A stretch of DNA of 64,000 bases, taken from Bordetella parapertussis (GTDB lineage Bacteria; Pseudomonadota; Gammaproteobacteria; Burkholderiales; Burkholderiaceae_B). The first letter of the stretch is position 1. Each line of letters begins with the position of its first letter. This document shows positions 41,807 through 50,496 of the stretch, piece by piece. A program made the position numbers and the translations under genes. The notes beneath the pieces were generated by a model. It worked only from the letters and a program-made list of their open reading frames with translations. It was not told the origin of the DNA and ran no database searches. The stretch is from assembly GCA_945895265.1 (NCBI GenBank), contig CAMDEF010000017.1, positions 1 through 64,000 of the forward strand, written 5' to 3'.

Positions 41807-43437
41807 TGCCCAAGCTTGATATTTTGGCGCGGGCCACAAAAATGACCCACGCCTGGCCATCTGTGGCACTGCGAAGCATGCGCACGCTTGGCGTTTGGCT
41901 TGGGCGATTGGGTTGTTTAGGTGTGTTGCTGCTGGCGCAGGCGTTGATACAGGTCTCGCTTGCTCAGCCCTTAGTGGTTGGTTCAAAGCGCTTTACCGAG
42001 TCATATATTCTTGGCGAGATTGTCAGTCAAGCAGTTACCGCTGCCGGCCACGATCGTGTCGTGCTGAAGTCGGGCTTGGGTAACACCGGTATCTTGTTGT
42101 CGGCTTTACGCAGCGGTGAAATAGATCTCTATCCTGAATACACCGGCACCATTACGCGAGAGATTTTAAAAACTGAGCAGGTCTTATCCCTTGCAGAGAT
42201 CAACGCCCGACTGTTGCCAAGCGGGCTTCAAGCAGGTGTCTTGCTTGGCTTTGATAATTCGTACGTCTTGGCGGTTCGTCGTGACGTTGCCGAAAAATTA
42301 CAACTGCGTTCTATTTCCGATTTAGCGAAATACCCCAGCTTAGTTTTGGGCTTGTCGCATGAGTTCATTGGTCGTAGTGATGGCTGGAAGGGCTTGGCGA
42401 ATAGATATCAATTGGGCAAACTCTCACCCAAGGGCTTAGATCACGGCCTGGCGTACGAGGCGATCAGGGCCCGACAAATCGATGTCATGGACGCCTACGG
42501 CACAGATTCGAAGTTACTGCGCGATCGACTTGTGGTGCTGCAAGATGATTTGAATTTTTTCCCAACGTATGACGCACTTTTGTTATACCGCTCAGATGTG
42601 CCAACCCGGTTTGCGAGCACCTGGAAAGTGCTGTCTGCGTTGCAGAACACAATTTCTCAACAGACGATGGGTGAGCTAAATGCCCGGGCTGAAGTCGATG
42701 GCCAGTCTTTTGCTGCCGTCGCTCGCGATTTTTTACAACAGCAGGCTCAGGGCGACAAAAAACTCACGACAAATATCAGCGGGGCAGCCTCTGAGAGGGT
42801 GTCGACTCGACAATCTTTTATGCACGTGTTGTTCGGCTCTGATTTTTGGCGGTTGTGCGCGCAGCATCTGTTCTTGGTAGTGGTGTCTTTGCTTTTAGCG
42901 GTCGCTGCAGGAATCCCCTTGGGCGTGTTAAGTTTTTATCGGCCAGGGGTGGGGCAGGTTGTGTTGTCTGTCACCAGTGTGATTCAAACGATCCCGTCAC
43001 TTGCACTGTTGGCCTTTTTAATTTCTTTGTTTGGTTTAATCGGAACAATTCCGGCGATCGTGGCCTTGTTTTTATATGCACTGTTGCCGATCATACAAAG
43101 TACGCACGCTGGGTTAAGCGAGATCTCGCCTTCGATGCGTCAAGCTGCGACTGCCTTGGGGCTTGGCGCTCGCGATCAACTCTGGTTTATTGAATTGCCT
43201 TTGGCGCGCACCATGATTTTGAGCGGTATTAAAGTGTCAACTGTGCTGAGTGTAGGTACGGCAACGATCGCCGCTTTCGTGGGGGCTGGCGGTTTTGGCG
43301 AACGTATTGCGCAAGGCTTAGCGCTGAATGACACTTCGATGCTCTTGGCCGGAGCTATCCCGTCAGCAGGTTTAGCGTTGCTGATGCAATACGGGTTTTA
43401 TGTGTTTGAACGTCGATTGAATCGACACACCAAGTAA
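41806..43437 (+). CDS. Fused substrate-binding protein/permease of glycine-betaine/choline ABC family (candidate sen-operon transporter)
   Basis: 543 residues. A hydrophobic segment near residues 30-50 acts as signal or anchor. Residues ~55-325 form an OpuAC-type binding domain (VVGSKRFTESYILGEIV, LYPEYTGTITREIL). Residues ~340-540 are an OpuB-type permease with the coupling loop ATALGLGARDQLWFIELPLA and GTATIAAFVGAGGFG. The binding-then-permease order is opposite to EgtU, the fused ergothioneine importer. It overlaps senC (TAATG), so it is translated with the selenoneine genes. No ATPase gene is adjacent. Import of ergothioneine, hercynine or selenoneine is inference from operon and family. 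Confidence 0.88.
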   Translation: MPKLDILARATKMTHAWPSVALRSMRTLGVWLGRLGCLGVLLLAQALIQVSLAQPLVVGSKRFTESYILGEIVSQAVTAAGHDRVVLKSGLGNTGILLSALRSGEIDLYPEYTGTITREILKTEQVLSLAEINARLLPSGLQAGVLLGFDNSYVLAVRRDVAEKLQLRSISDLAKYPSLVLGLSHEFIGRSDGWKGLANRYQLGKLSPKGLDHGLAYEAIRARQIDVMDAYGTDSKLLRDRLVVLQDDLNFFPTYDALLLYRSDVPTRFASTWKVLSALQNTISQQTMGELNARAEVDGQSFAAVARDFLQQQAQGDKKLTTNISGAASERVSTRQSFMHVLFGSDFWRLCAQHLFLVVVSLLLAVAAGIPLGVLSFYRPGVGQVVLSVTSVIQTIPSLALLAFLISLFGLIGTIPAIVALFLYALLPIIQSTHAGLSEISPSMRQAATALGLGARDQLWFIELPLARTMILSGIKVSTVLSVGTATIAAFVGAGGFGERIAQGLALNDTSMLLAGAIPSAGLALLMQYGFYVFERRLNRHTK

Positions 43438-43475
43438 CGAGCTGCGCTGACACCCACCTCGTTTGGGATGAGGTC

Positions 43476-43551
43476 AACGCTTTCAGGACGCTTCGCTGCT
43501 GCTCAGCGGGTCAGATTAACGCTTCCAGGTCGCTTCGCTACTGCCTAACGG
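43476..43551. repeat. Tandem near-duplicate of a gene 3' end
   Basis: The last 34 bases of the CoA-transferase gene (43518-43551) have a near copy just beyond its stop (43476-43509), about 28 of 34 identical. It looks like a slippage or duplication scar at the gene end; both copies share GCTTCGCT. Confidence 0.65.
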
Positions 43552-44946
43552 CCCCGAGGGTTGATCCCATTGCATGTTGATCCCTGAGACACCAACGGGC
43601 CAGTGCAGTCGCCGTGCAGCACCCCAGTAGGTGTCTTCGATTGCAGGGGATTGATCTAACTCTGTTTCTGGCGCTAACGCCTGATTATTTTTCTCTGTGT
43701 GGTTCAGGGTCGTCATGAGCAGTGCGCCTGTTCGCGCAAGTGAGCCACGTGCAATGCTGCCCGTACCTGTTCTGAGGCGTATTTCAAGGCCGCGCAAGGC
43801 AGCGGTCGCCAAGATATAACCAGTCGCGTGGTCAAGTGCCTGTACTGGTAAAGGCTTTGGCTTAGAGCTGCCCGCGAGTTGTTGCCCCGCGTGCGCAATG
43901 CCCATACTCATTTGCACTAGGCTATCAAAGCCGCGACGATTTTTCCAGAGGCCAGTAAAGCCGTAAGCGTCTAGAGAGACATCCACTAAGCCTGGTCTGA
44001 TTGTTTGTCGTTGCTCGGCATCGAGCCCTAAAGTTGCTAATGCATCGCTGCGATAGCCGTGCACAAGCACGTCGGCCTCGCTCAGTAAGCTGATCCAACG
44101 TTCGCGTTCAGAGGTGTTGCGTAAATCAAGACGCGTGCAACGTTTACCTAGCGTCATTTCTGGTGCAAGTGTGGGCTCATCCCACCAAGGCGGATCGACA
44201 CGCAAGACTTCAGCCCCTAACCCCGCCAGCATACGGGTGGCAGAAGGACCTGCCAACACGCGCGTCATATCAAGCACCTTGAGCCCTTGCAAAGGACGAC
44301 TGCGGTTGAATGACCACAGTGGCTTTGCGATCACCGCACCAGACTGCCAATGCAATAGGGGTTCGCTCAGGACGGCTTGACCGTGAGGATGTGCTTGCCA
44401 GTCTTGCCACGATCGCATCGTTGCGGCGCAGCCTCCCTCGGCTAACACCTTGGTCTCAAGGGCATCAGCTGGCCAGGCAGCCACGGCTTGAACAATGTCA
44501 GCGCGCCCAGAGGGTGCAGTGAGCTTTAACGCACGTAGAGCTGCCGCGCGATGATGTGGAGCGTTGGTATGAAGCCGGATCCAACCGTCACTAGTTTCAT
44601 AATCACCCATCACAAAATCTTCGGCAGACGGGGGCTTCCAACCAATGGGGCGCAACGAGTACGCAAACCAAAAAGAGGCGAGGCGACGGTCGACGGTGAC
44701 GGTTTTTGTCGAAGCTGTGGCGATACCCCCCGACACTGAATCAATGGCATCCAGCAAAGAGCTGAGCGCAAGCCCGGCAGCGCCCATAGATGCGGCTGCC
44801 AAATCTGTGACCGCGAAGACCGAGGGTAGTTCGCCCGCGTCTTTGAATGCCACTCGATTCAACAGGTGTTCGTTGCCCTGTGCTGCATGCCAGATCGCCT
44901 TGAGCAACTGCGTGGCAATCTTGTTTGAGTTCGCGGTGCTCTGCAT
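43516..44946 (-). CDS. Family III CoA-transferase (CaiB/BaiF)
   Basis: 476 residues. The family's LKVLDMTRVLAGPSATRMLAGLGAEVLRVDPP and, after it, VDVSLDAYGFTGLWKNRRG are clear, with the probable catalytic Asp in VQALDHATGY. The N-terminal ~200 residues before the core are unusual in placement, so the protein may be a rearranged or two-lobed member. It moves CoA between acyl groups and typically activates carboxylic acids for catabolism. It is monocistronic, and its 3' end has been duplicated just downstream. Confidence 0.88.
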   Translation of the reverse strand: MQSTANSNKIATQLLKAIWHAAQGNEHLLNRVAFKDAGELPSVFAVTDLAAASMGAAGLALSSLLDAIDSVSGGIATASTKTVTVDRRLASFWFAYSLRPIGWKPPSAEDFVMGDYETSDGWIRLHTNAPHHRAAALRALKLTAPSGRADIVQAVAAWPADALETKVLAEGGCAATMRSWQDWQAHPHGQAVLSEPLLHWQSGAVIAKPLWSFNRSRPLQGLKVLDMTRVLAGPSATRMLAGLGAEVLRVDPPWWDEPTLAPEMTLGKRCTRLDLRNTSERERWISLLSEADVLVHGYRSDALATLGLDAEQRQTIRPGLVDVSLDAYGFTGLWKNRRGFDSLVQMSMGIAHAGQQLAGSSKPKPLPVQALDHATGYILATAALRGLEIRLRTGTGSIARGSLARTGALLMTTLNHTEKNNQALAPETELDQSPAIEDTYWGAARRLHWPVGVSGINMQWDQPSGPLGSSEATWKR

Positions 44947-45130
44947 AGTGTGTGGTGCCTGATCTGTATCAAGATTGAGAAAGGCGAGATGTATGAAAAC
45001 GGTGTTGACGGCAGAGTCTTCACTATAGAACTACTGGTATCATTTGAAATAATAACAATTCTCATTTAACGGCCAGCGTTCGGGCGTATCTTGCCGCATT
45101 CATCACCTATCGAGTTGCGTTAGCCTTATT

Positions 45131-46192
45131 GTGAAAAACGTCATTGTTTTTATCCGCAGTATGCAGTTTTTAGGCACACAAATCGTGTCTTATCCGCTGC
45201 TCTATCAAATTAAACAGTTTTGGCCCGCGTGCCATCTGCGGGTTGTCGCACAAGACGCCGTGAGTCAGCACTATCTGACCTTGCCGTGGGTCGACGCGTT
45301 TACGCAGGCAGACAAGTTACCTGAAGTGTATCGGGTGATGGACGGCAGCGCAGATCTGGTGATCGCCTTGCACTTTGCAAGCGAAAAATACGGGATCGCC
45401 GCCTTGCTTAAACGGCCTAAGTTTCGGCTTGGTTTTAAAAATAAACGCGTCACTGATTTTGTCTGGACGCACTCACACCGTAAAGACTTTTCTGAATACA
45501 TGGGGCTCGCAAATTTGCGTGTGCTAGCCGCCTTTAAAGATTTTGATGCTGCTCAAGCGGCGCGACAGTGTGTGCAAGTCTTGGCCGCTATTGAAGACCG
45601 AGCGTCAATCGTTGGTTCGTCTGAACTCGCACACGCGAACGATGCGTCTGATAGTCGTTCACGACTCAGCGAACCAAGCGCTCACCCACCTAGCGCTGGT
45701 GATACAAATGCCTCGCAGATCGTCTTAATGCCTGGCGGTGGTGCCGGCGATTACAAACGTTGGCCGATTGAACAGTATGTGGCACTGGCTGATTTGCTGA
45801 AAGCAACGCTCGTACCCCAAACCACTTTTTGCTTCGTGATGGGACCGGACGAAGCTGAGCAACATCGCTGGTTGCAAAGCCTCGGGCGCAGCGACTTTGT
45901 GTATCTCATGACTCGGCCCTTAGCCGAAATTGCCAAAGCCGTGATGGGTGCCACACTGGTGGTGGCAAATGATTGTGGCCCGTCGCATTTAGCGCAATTT
46001 GCGGGTGTGCCTTACGTAGGCGTTTTTCATGAAAGTAATCGCGAATGGTTTTGGACGCGTGAAAGCAGCGCCGACGTCTTGCCGCAAGATGGCACCTGCG
46101 AAATCAAAAACGTGACGCCCGAGCAGGTACTTGATGCTTGTCAGCAGGTGCTGAATTTTGCCATCTCAAACGACACGCATAACAGATCCTAG
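45131..46192 (+). CDS. GT9-family glycosyltransferase (heptosyltransferase-like)
   Basis: 353 residues of the ADP-heptose/LPS heptosyltransferase family. The C-terminal nucleotide-sugar region is visible (VLMPGGGAGDYKRWP, then VVANDCGPSHLAQFAGVPYVGVF). A polar low-complexity stretch (~158-200, Ser/Asp/Ala-rich) separates the two lobes. It likely adds a sugar to a lipopolysaccharide or similar glycan at the inner membrane. No other LPS gene is adjacent. GTG start at 45131. Confidence 0.88.
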   Translation: MKNVIVFIRSMQFLGTQIVSYPLLYQIKQFWPACHLRVVAQDAVSQHYLTLPWVDAFTQADKLPEVYRVMDGSADLVIALHFASEKYGIAALLKRPKFRLGFKNKRVTDFVWTHSHRKDFSEYMGLANLRVLAAFKDFDAAQAARQCVQVLAAIEDRASIVGSSELAHANDASDSRSRLSEPSAHPPSAGDTNASQIVLMPGGGAGDYKRWPIEQYVALADLLKATLVPQTTFCFVMGPDEAEQHRWLQSLGRSDFVYLMTRPLAEIAKAVMGATLVVANDCGPSHLAQFAGVPYVGVFHESNREWFWTRESSADVLPQDGTCEIKNVTPEQVLDACQQVLNFAISNDTHNRS

Positions 46193-46384
46193 GGCTGATT
46201 CACCCGCGTAGTCGCGCGTGCACAACGCGCCTGAGAAAAAGTCATCAGGCTCTAGTGTTTGGTTGCGCAGAACAGATGCCAAACGATGCAAAGTGTCGTA
46301 TAAAGAGTAGGTCGTCAAAATAAGACGTAAAAACGAATCACGAGACAACGCACGCTCAAAGACTTGATCTTTGTCAGGAACCCG

Positions 46385-48127
46385 ATGAATACGCCTAAAC
46401 CCATTCCTACCCCCTTGACTGTTACAGGGCTCAATGTGCACGAGTCAGTGGGGCACGCGATCGTACGCGCCCTCAAGCGGCATGGTGTTGAATGCACCTT
46501 TGGCCAAAGTCTGCCCACTATGTTTCAGTTATCTGCTGAGGCAGGCGGCATCAAGCAGATTGTGTATCGCACCGAGAACGCCGGTGGTTATATGGCTGAT
46601 GCGTATGCCAGGCTGACCGGTAAGCCAGGTATTGTCACCGCTCAAAATGGCCCAGCAGCAGCGTTGTTGGTCGCACCGCTTGCCGAGGCGTTAAAGGCCT
46701 CCATCCCTGTGATTGCTCTGGTGCAAGATGTGAGTCGCTTGCAAACCGATAAAAATGCCTTTCAAGATTTAGATCACATTGGCATGTTTAGCGCAGTCTC
46801 AAAATGGGTGCGCCGCGTCAATGAACCTAGCCGCGTCGATGATTACATCGAGCAGGCCTTCACGATGGCCTGCTCGGGGCGCCCTGGGCCTGTGGTGTTG
46901 ATGTTTCCGAGCGACGTGCTGACCGAACCGTTGGTACCCTCAACGCGCACGGCGTGCTTGGGGCGGTTTCCTTTAGACCCAACGGTTGCCTCACCCGATG
47001 CAGTGCGCCATGCCGCTGAATTGCTAGCAAAAGCCGAGCGTCCGCTTGTGATTGCCGGGGGCGGTGTGCATCTATCGCACGGCCACGCCGCACTGACGCG
47101 CCTGATGGATGGAGGACACTTGCCGGTGGCCACTACTGTGATGGGCAAGGGTACTGTTGATGAGCGTCATGCACTTGCCGTAGGTGTGGTTGGCTATTTT
47201 ATGGGACCAAACGGTGCTACGCGCTATCAACGCAAGCTAGTCACCGGAGCCGATGTGATTCTGTTGGTGGGTAACCGTACCAATCAAAACGGCACTGATT
47301 CGTGGCAGTTGTATCCAAAAAATGCACATTACATTCATCTGGATATCGACGGCACTGAAGTGGGTCGCAATTACGAGGCAACGCGTTTGGTGGGCGATGC
47401 CGGGTTGACGCTCGATGCGTTGGCCGAAGCTCTTGGCAAACTTGATCTATCAAAACGTCGCGCTCAGCGACCCGCACTAGAGGCCAGTATTCAAGCTGCG
47501 CGTGAGGTCTATTTAAAAGAATCAGCGCCGGTTCGTTTGTCAGCGCAGTCCCCGATTCGTCCAGAGCGCGTCATGCACGAGTTGCAAAAACGCCTGACTG
47601 GCGATACGGTGATGGTGGCGGATGCCAGCTACTCATCGATCTGGATTTCAAATTGTTTAACCTCGGTCAAAAGCGGCATGCGCTTTATTACGCCCCGTGG
47701 GTTGGCTGGCTTGGGCTGGGGCTTTCCGATGGCGTTGGGTGCCAAAGTTGCACGCCCGCAATCAGAGGTGTATTGCCTGGCAGGTGATGGTGGGTTTGGA
47801 CACGTCTGGTCAGAGCTAGAGACTGCACGCCGCATGGGCTTGAAGGTGACGCTCATTGTTTTAAATAATGGGATTTTGGGATACCAAAAACACGCCGAAA
47901 ACGTGAAGTTTGGCACTCACACCAGTGCAGTCGATTTTTACCCCGTGGATCACGCTGCGATCGCACGCAACTGTGGCTGTAACGGTATTCGTGTCACAGA
48001 TCCCGAGCAGCTGAATCAAGCGCTTGACGCTGCGCGTGCAAACGATGTCACCACACTCATTGAAGTGATGACCGATGAAAACGCCTTCCCCCCCATCACA
48101 GCTTATACGGCGGCCTTAGAAGCATGA
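46385..48127 (+). CDS. Thiamine-diphosphate enzyme, acetolactate-synthase-like
   Basis: 580 residues from ATG 46385 (AGGAA five bases upstream; the frame reaches 46364). The three ThDP-enzyme domains are present: the catalytic Glu in YRTENAGGYMADAYARLTG, a central Rossmann-like domain (LVIAGGGVHLSHGHAALTRL), and the cofactor motif GDGGFGHVWSELETARR with LNN. It lacks an adjacent regulatory small subunit and is in an operon with an SDR and a Bug receptor, so it is more likely a catabolic lyase or decarboxylase than a branched-chain biosynthetic acetolactate synthase. Overlap ATGA with the SDR. Confidence 0.88.
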   Translation: MNTPKPIPTPLTVTGLNVHESVGHAIVRALKRHGVECTFGQSLPTMFQLSAEAGGIKQIVYRTENAGGYMADAYARLTGKPGIVTAQNGPAAALLVAPLAEALKASIPVIALVQDVSRLQTDKNAFQDLDHIGMFSAVSKWVRRVNEPSRVDDYIEQAFTMACSGRPGPVVLMFPSDVLTEPLVPSTRTACLGRFPLDPTVASPDAVRHAAELLAKAERPLVIAGGGVHLSHGHAALTRLMDGGHLPVATTVMGKGTVDERHALAVGVVGYFMGPNGATRYQRKLVTGADVILLVGNRTNQNGTDSWQLYPKNAHYIHLDIDGTEVGRNYEATRLVGDAGLTLDALAEALGKLDLSKRRAQRPALEASIQAAREVYLKESAPVRLSAQSPIRPERVMHELQKRLTGDTVMVADASYSSIWISNCLTSVKSGMRFITPRGLAGLGWGFPMALGAKVARPQSEVYCLAGDGGFGHVWSELETARRMGLKVTLIVLNNGILGYQKHAENVKFGTHTSAVDFYPVDHAAIARNCGCNGIRVTDPEQLNQALDAARANDVTTLIEVMTDENAFPPITAYTAALEA

Positions 48128-48870
48128 ACAAGAAAATAGCGTTAGTCACGGGTGCCGCAAAAGGCATTGGGTTGGGCACTAGCCAAGCATTAATTGCTGA
48201 AGGTCGGTTTGTCGTGATGGTTGATCGCTTGCCGATCGATCTTGAACAACTGGGTATTACCGATGAGCAGGCGATTGCCTTTCAGGCAGACGTGACTGAC
48301 ATGGCCTTTATGACGCGTTTGCACGGGCAGATCAAGCAGCGCTTTGGTACCGTGTCTATTCTGGTCAATAACGCGGGGATTTCGCCTAAGCGTGCCGATG
48401 GCCTATCTAACGGTATCCTTGACGTCACCATACAAGAGTGGTCAAAGGTTCTGCTCGTGAATTTGACGACGGTCATGCAGATCACGCAGTTATTTTTACC
48501 CGATATGAAAGCCCAAGGCTTTGGCCGTATTGTCAGTGTGTCGTCTTTAGCGGGGCGCAGTAAATCTGTTGTGGCTGGCCCAAGCTACATGGCCTCAAAG
48601 GCGGGCATTCTTGGGCTGATGCGTGCGATCGCTTCAGAGATGGGCCCCTTTGGTGTCACCGCGAACTGTGTGGCACCCGGTCGTATCTTGACTGAGATGG
48701 CGATGCAGGCGGGCGAAGCGGTGAACCAACGCTACGCAGAGCAAATCCCAGTCAGGCGTTTAGGGACTGCAGACGAAGTCGGCGCCTCAATTGCCTTTTT
48801 GTGTGCGGATAGCAGTGGCTTTATCAACGGGGCGACCATAGATATTAATGGTGGCTTCTTTATGTCGTGA
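48124..48870 (+). CDS. Short-chain dehydrogenase/reductase (FabG-like)
   Basis: 248 residues. TGAAKGIGLG binds the cofactor, NNAGIS follows, and the catalytic set is Ser in VSVSSLAGRS and Tyr/Lys in YMASKAG. Length and motifs are those of classical 3-oxoacyl reductases or polyol dehydrogenases. It follows the ThDP enzyme with a 4-bp overlap and precedes a Bug receptor gene by 44 bp, so it probably acts on the same metabolite. Cofactor preference not clear. Confidence 0.9.
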   Translation: MNKKIALVTGAAKGIGLGTSQALIAEGRFVVMVDRLPIDLEQLGITDEQAIAFQADVTDMAFMTRLHGQIKQRFGTVSILVNNAGISPKRADGLSNGILDVTIQEWSKVLLVNLTTVMQITQLFLPDMKAQGFGRIVSVSSLAGRSKSVVAGPSYMASKAGILGLMRAIASEMGPFGVTANCVAPGRILTEMAMQAGEAVNQRYAEQIPVRRLGTADEVGASIAFLCADSSGFINGATIDINGGFFMS

Positions 48871-48914
48871 TCTTCAATCGGCCACTCTATTACTTAAAAC
48901 TACAGGAGACAAAA

Positions 48915-49886
48915 ATGAAAAATATCATCAGTCGTAAATGGTTTGGTTTTGCAGCCTTGTTAGGCTGTTCGGTTTTAACGTCGTCGGTTGTTGCGCAAAG
49001 TTTTCCGGCACACGAAGTGAACATGATCGTGAACTATGGTGCTGGTGGCACGACCGACGTGGCCACTCGCGCGTTGGCGCAAACGATGGAAAAGATTTTA
49101 GGTAAGTCGATCGTGGTGCAAAACAAGCCTGGAGCCTTGGGTACGTTGACCCCCGCCTATATCGCACGTCAAAAGCCTGATGGCTATCAAGTCGGTGTCG
49201 TCACCTATTCAACTGTTGCGATCATGCCGCACTTGATGGACTTGACCTATACCATGAAAGATTTTGAGTTCGTGGCGGGGTTTGGTCGCTTTCGTTATGG
49301 GATTGCAGTGAATGCCGATTCGCCCTACCAGACGCTTGATGATCTGATTGCGGCGGCAAAAGAAGGTAAAGGTTTGTTTTTTGGCACAACCTCAGCGCCT
49401 AACAACCTTGCGATCTTTGAGTTGACGCGTTTAGCGGGTGCAAAGTTTGAACATATTTCGTACAAATCTGGTGGCGAAGCGGTGACCGCACTCTTAAGCA
49501 AAAACGTGCAGGTGATTGTGCAAAATCCGCCTGATCTCATTCCTCATATCAAGGCAGGTAAGTTGCGCATGTTGGCATCGGCCAGCCCGATGCGGTGGCC
49601 TGAGTTTCCTGAGATTAAGACGATTAAAGAGCAAGGCTTTGACATCGAAATCGATTCGTGGCTGGGCTTAGCTGTGCCTAAAGGCACCCCGGCTGCGATT
49701 GTGAAGGTGCTTGAAGATGCCACGCTCAAGTCGATGAGCGACCCCGCATTAAGCGCCCGGATGACGCAAATGGGGGTTGACCCAGCCTCCCTGTCGGCCA
49801 AGCAATATTTGGATATTTTAGAAAAGGGCTATATCGAGATGGGTCGCGCTATCAAGGCAGCCAAGATCCCCCGCATCTCGGGCTAA
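48915..49886 (+). CDS. Bug/TctC-family receptor of the ThDP/SDR operon
   Basis: 323 residues from ATG 48915, where AGGAGA gives ideal spacing and a Sec signal peptide begins (hydrophobic FAALLGCSVLTSSVVA). The frame extends upstream to 48867, overlapping the SDR. Signatures are NYGAGGTTDVATRALA and VQNKPGALGTLTP, somewhat divergent from other Bug copies. It likely binds the substrate of the two enzymes encoded before it. tRNA-Arg follows 32 bp later. Confidence 0.9.
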   Translation: MKNIISRKWFGFAALLGCSVLTSSVVAQSFPAHEVNMIVNYGAGGTTDVATRALAQTMEKILGKSIVVQNKPGALGTLTPAYIARQKPDGYQVGVVTYSTVAIMPHLMDLTYTMKDFEFVAGFGRFRYGIAVNADSPYQTLDDLIAAAKEGKGLFFGTTSAPNNLAIFELTRLAGAKFEHISYKSGGEAVTALLSKNVQVIVQNPPDLIPHIKAGKLRMLASASPMRWPEFPEIKTIKEQGFDIEIDSWLGLAVPKGTPAAIVKVLEDATLKSMSDPALSARMTQMGVDPASLSAKQYLDILEKGYIEMGRAIKAAKIPRISG

Positions 49887-49918
49887 AAAACTGCTATACT
49901 CTTGGTCTTGTCTTAAAG

Positions 49919-49995
49919 GCGCCCGTAGCTCAGATGGATAGAGTACCTGGCTACGAACCAGGGGGTCGTAGGTTCGAATCCTGCCGGGCGCACCA
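49919..49995 (+). tRNA. tRNA-Arg(ACG)
   Basis: 77 nt with encoded CCA. Acceptor GCGCCCG pairs with CGGGCGC. The D arm has GCTCAGATGGATAGAGT. The anticodon stem CCTGG/CCAGG holds loop CTACGAA with anticodon ACG. The T arm has GGTTCGAATCC. Confidence 0.97.
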
Positions 49996-50003
49996 GCATT
50001 ATC

Positions 50004-50038
50004 AAAGGGTTACAGATTTCGGTCTGTAGCCCTTTTTC
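50004..50038 (+). terminator. Rho-independent terminator after tRNA-Arg
   Basis: AAAGGGTTACAGA-TTTC-GGTCTGTAGCCCTTTTT forms a long stem closing in AAAGGG/CCCTTT and ends in five T. It lies 9 bp after the tRNA. Confidence 0.85.
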
Positions 50039-50496
50039 GTTGTTTAAGTCGGATTGGGCTTTCGGGTAGTCGCTCTGTTGCTGGTGCTAGGTCTCAGCCC
50101 CGGGTTTGAATGCAACGACTCACCACAATCACCGCGATGGGTTTTCGCATGGCGTTAATATGTCTCCGCCCCACAGGAACTAACCGCCGCTGACATTGGC
50201 CGTCACTCGAGCCCTTGAACTAGTACATTTTTGTTCTTCAATCTGCTACATCAAAGAGGTGCGGTCGGCCAATGGGGCTCTCATCCTTTGATATAGCAAT
50301 TGATGATCCGGTACTCTCCACTCAGCGTAAAACCGCCTGTTTCTTTTGAAAAATAAATTTGCAAAAATAAGAATATCTTTGCGATTTTTGGTCTCACCAG
50401 GAGCCGCCAAACCGCCTACTCTTTGAAGGTTAGCCGCAAGGTGCCACGCAGGTGCATGGCAGCGGCCAAGCGATTGCCTAAGAGCCGATACACCCC
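50039..50496. other. Intergenic region, nothing supported
   Basis: About 460 bp between the tRNA terminator and the cyclase gene. A minus-strand open frame (50246-50521) runs into the cyclase start and has poor composition; it is not accepted. No RNA gene or repeat was seen. Confidence 0.4.

Noticed and set aside
46385..48127. Biosynthetic acetolactate synthase IlvB
   Set aside because: No IlvN-type small subunit or other branched-chain gene is present. An SDR and a Bug receptor are in the operon instead.
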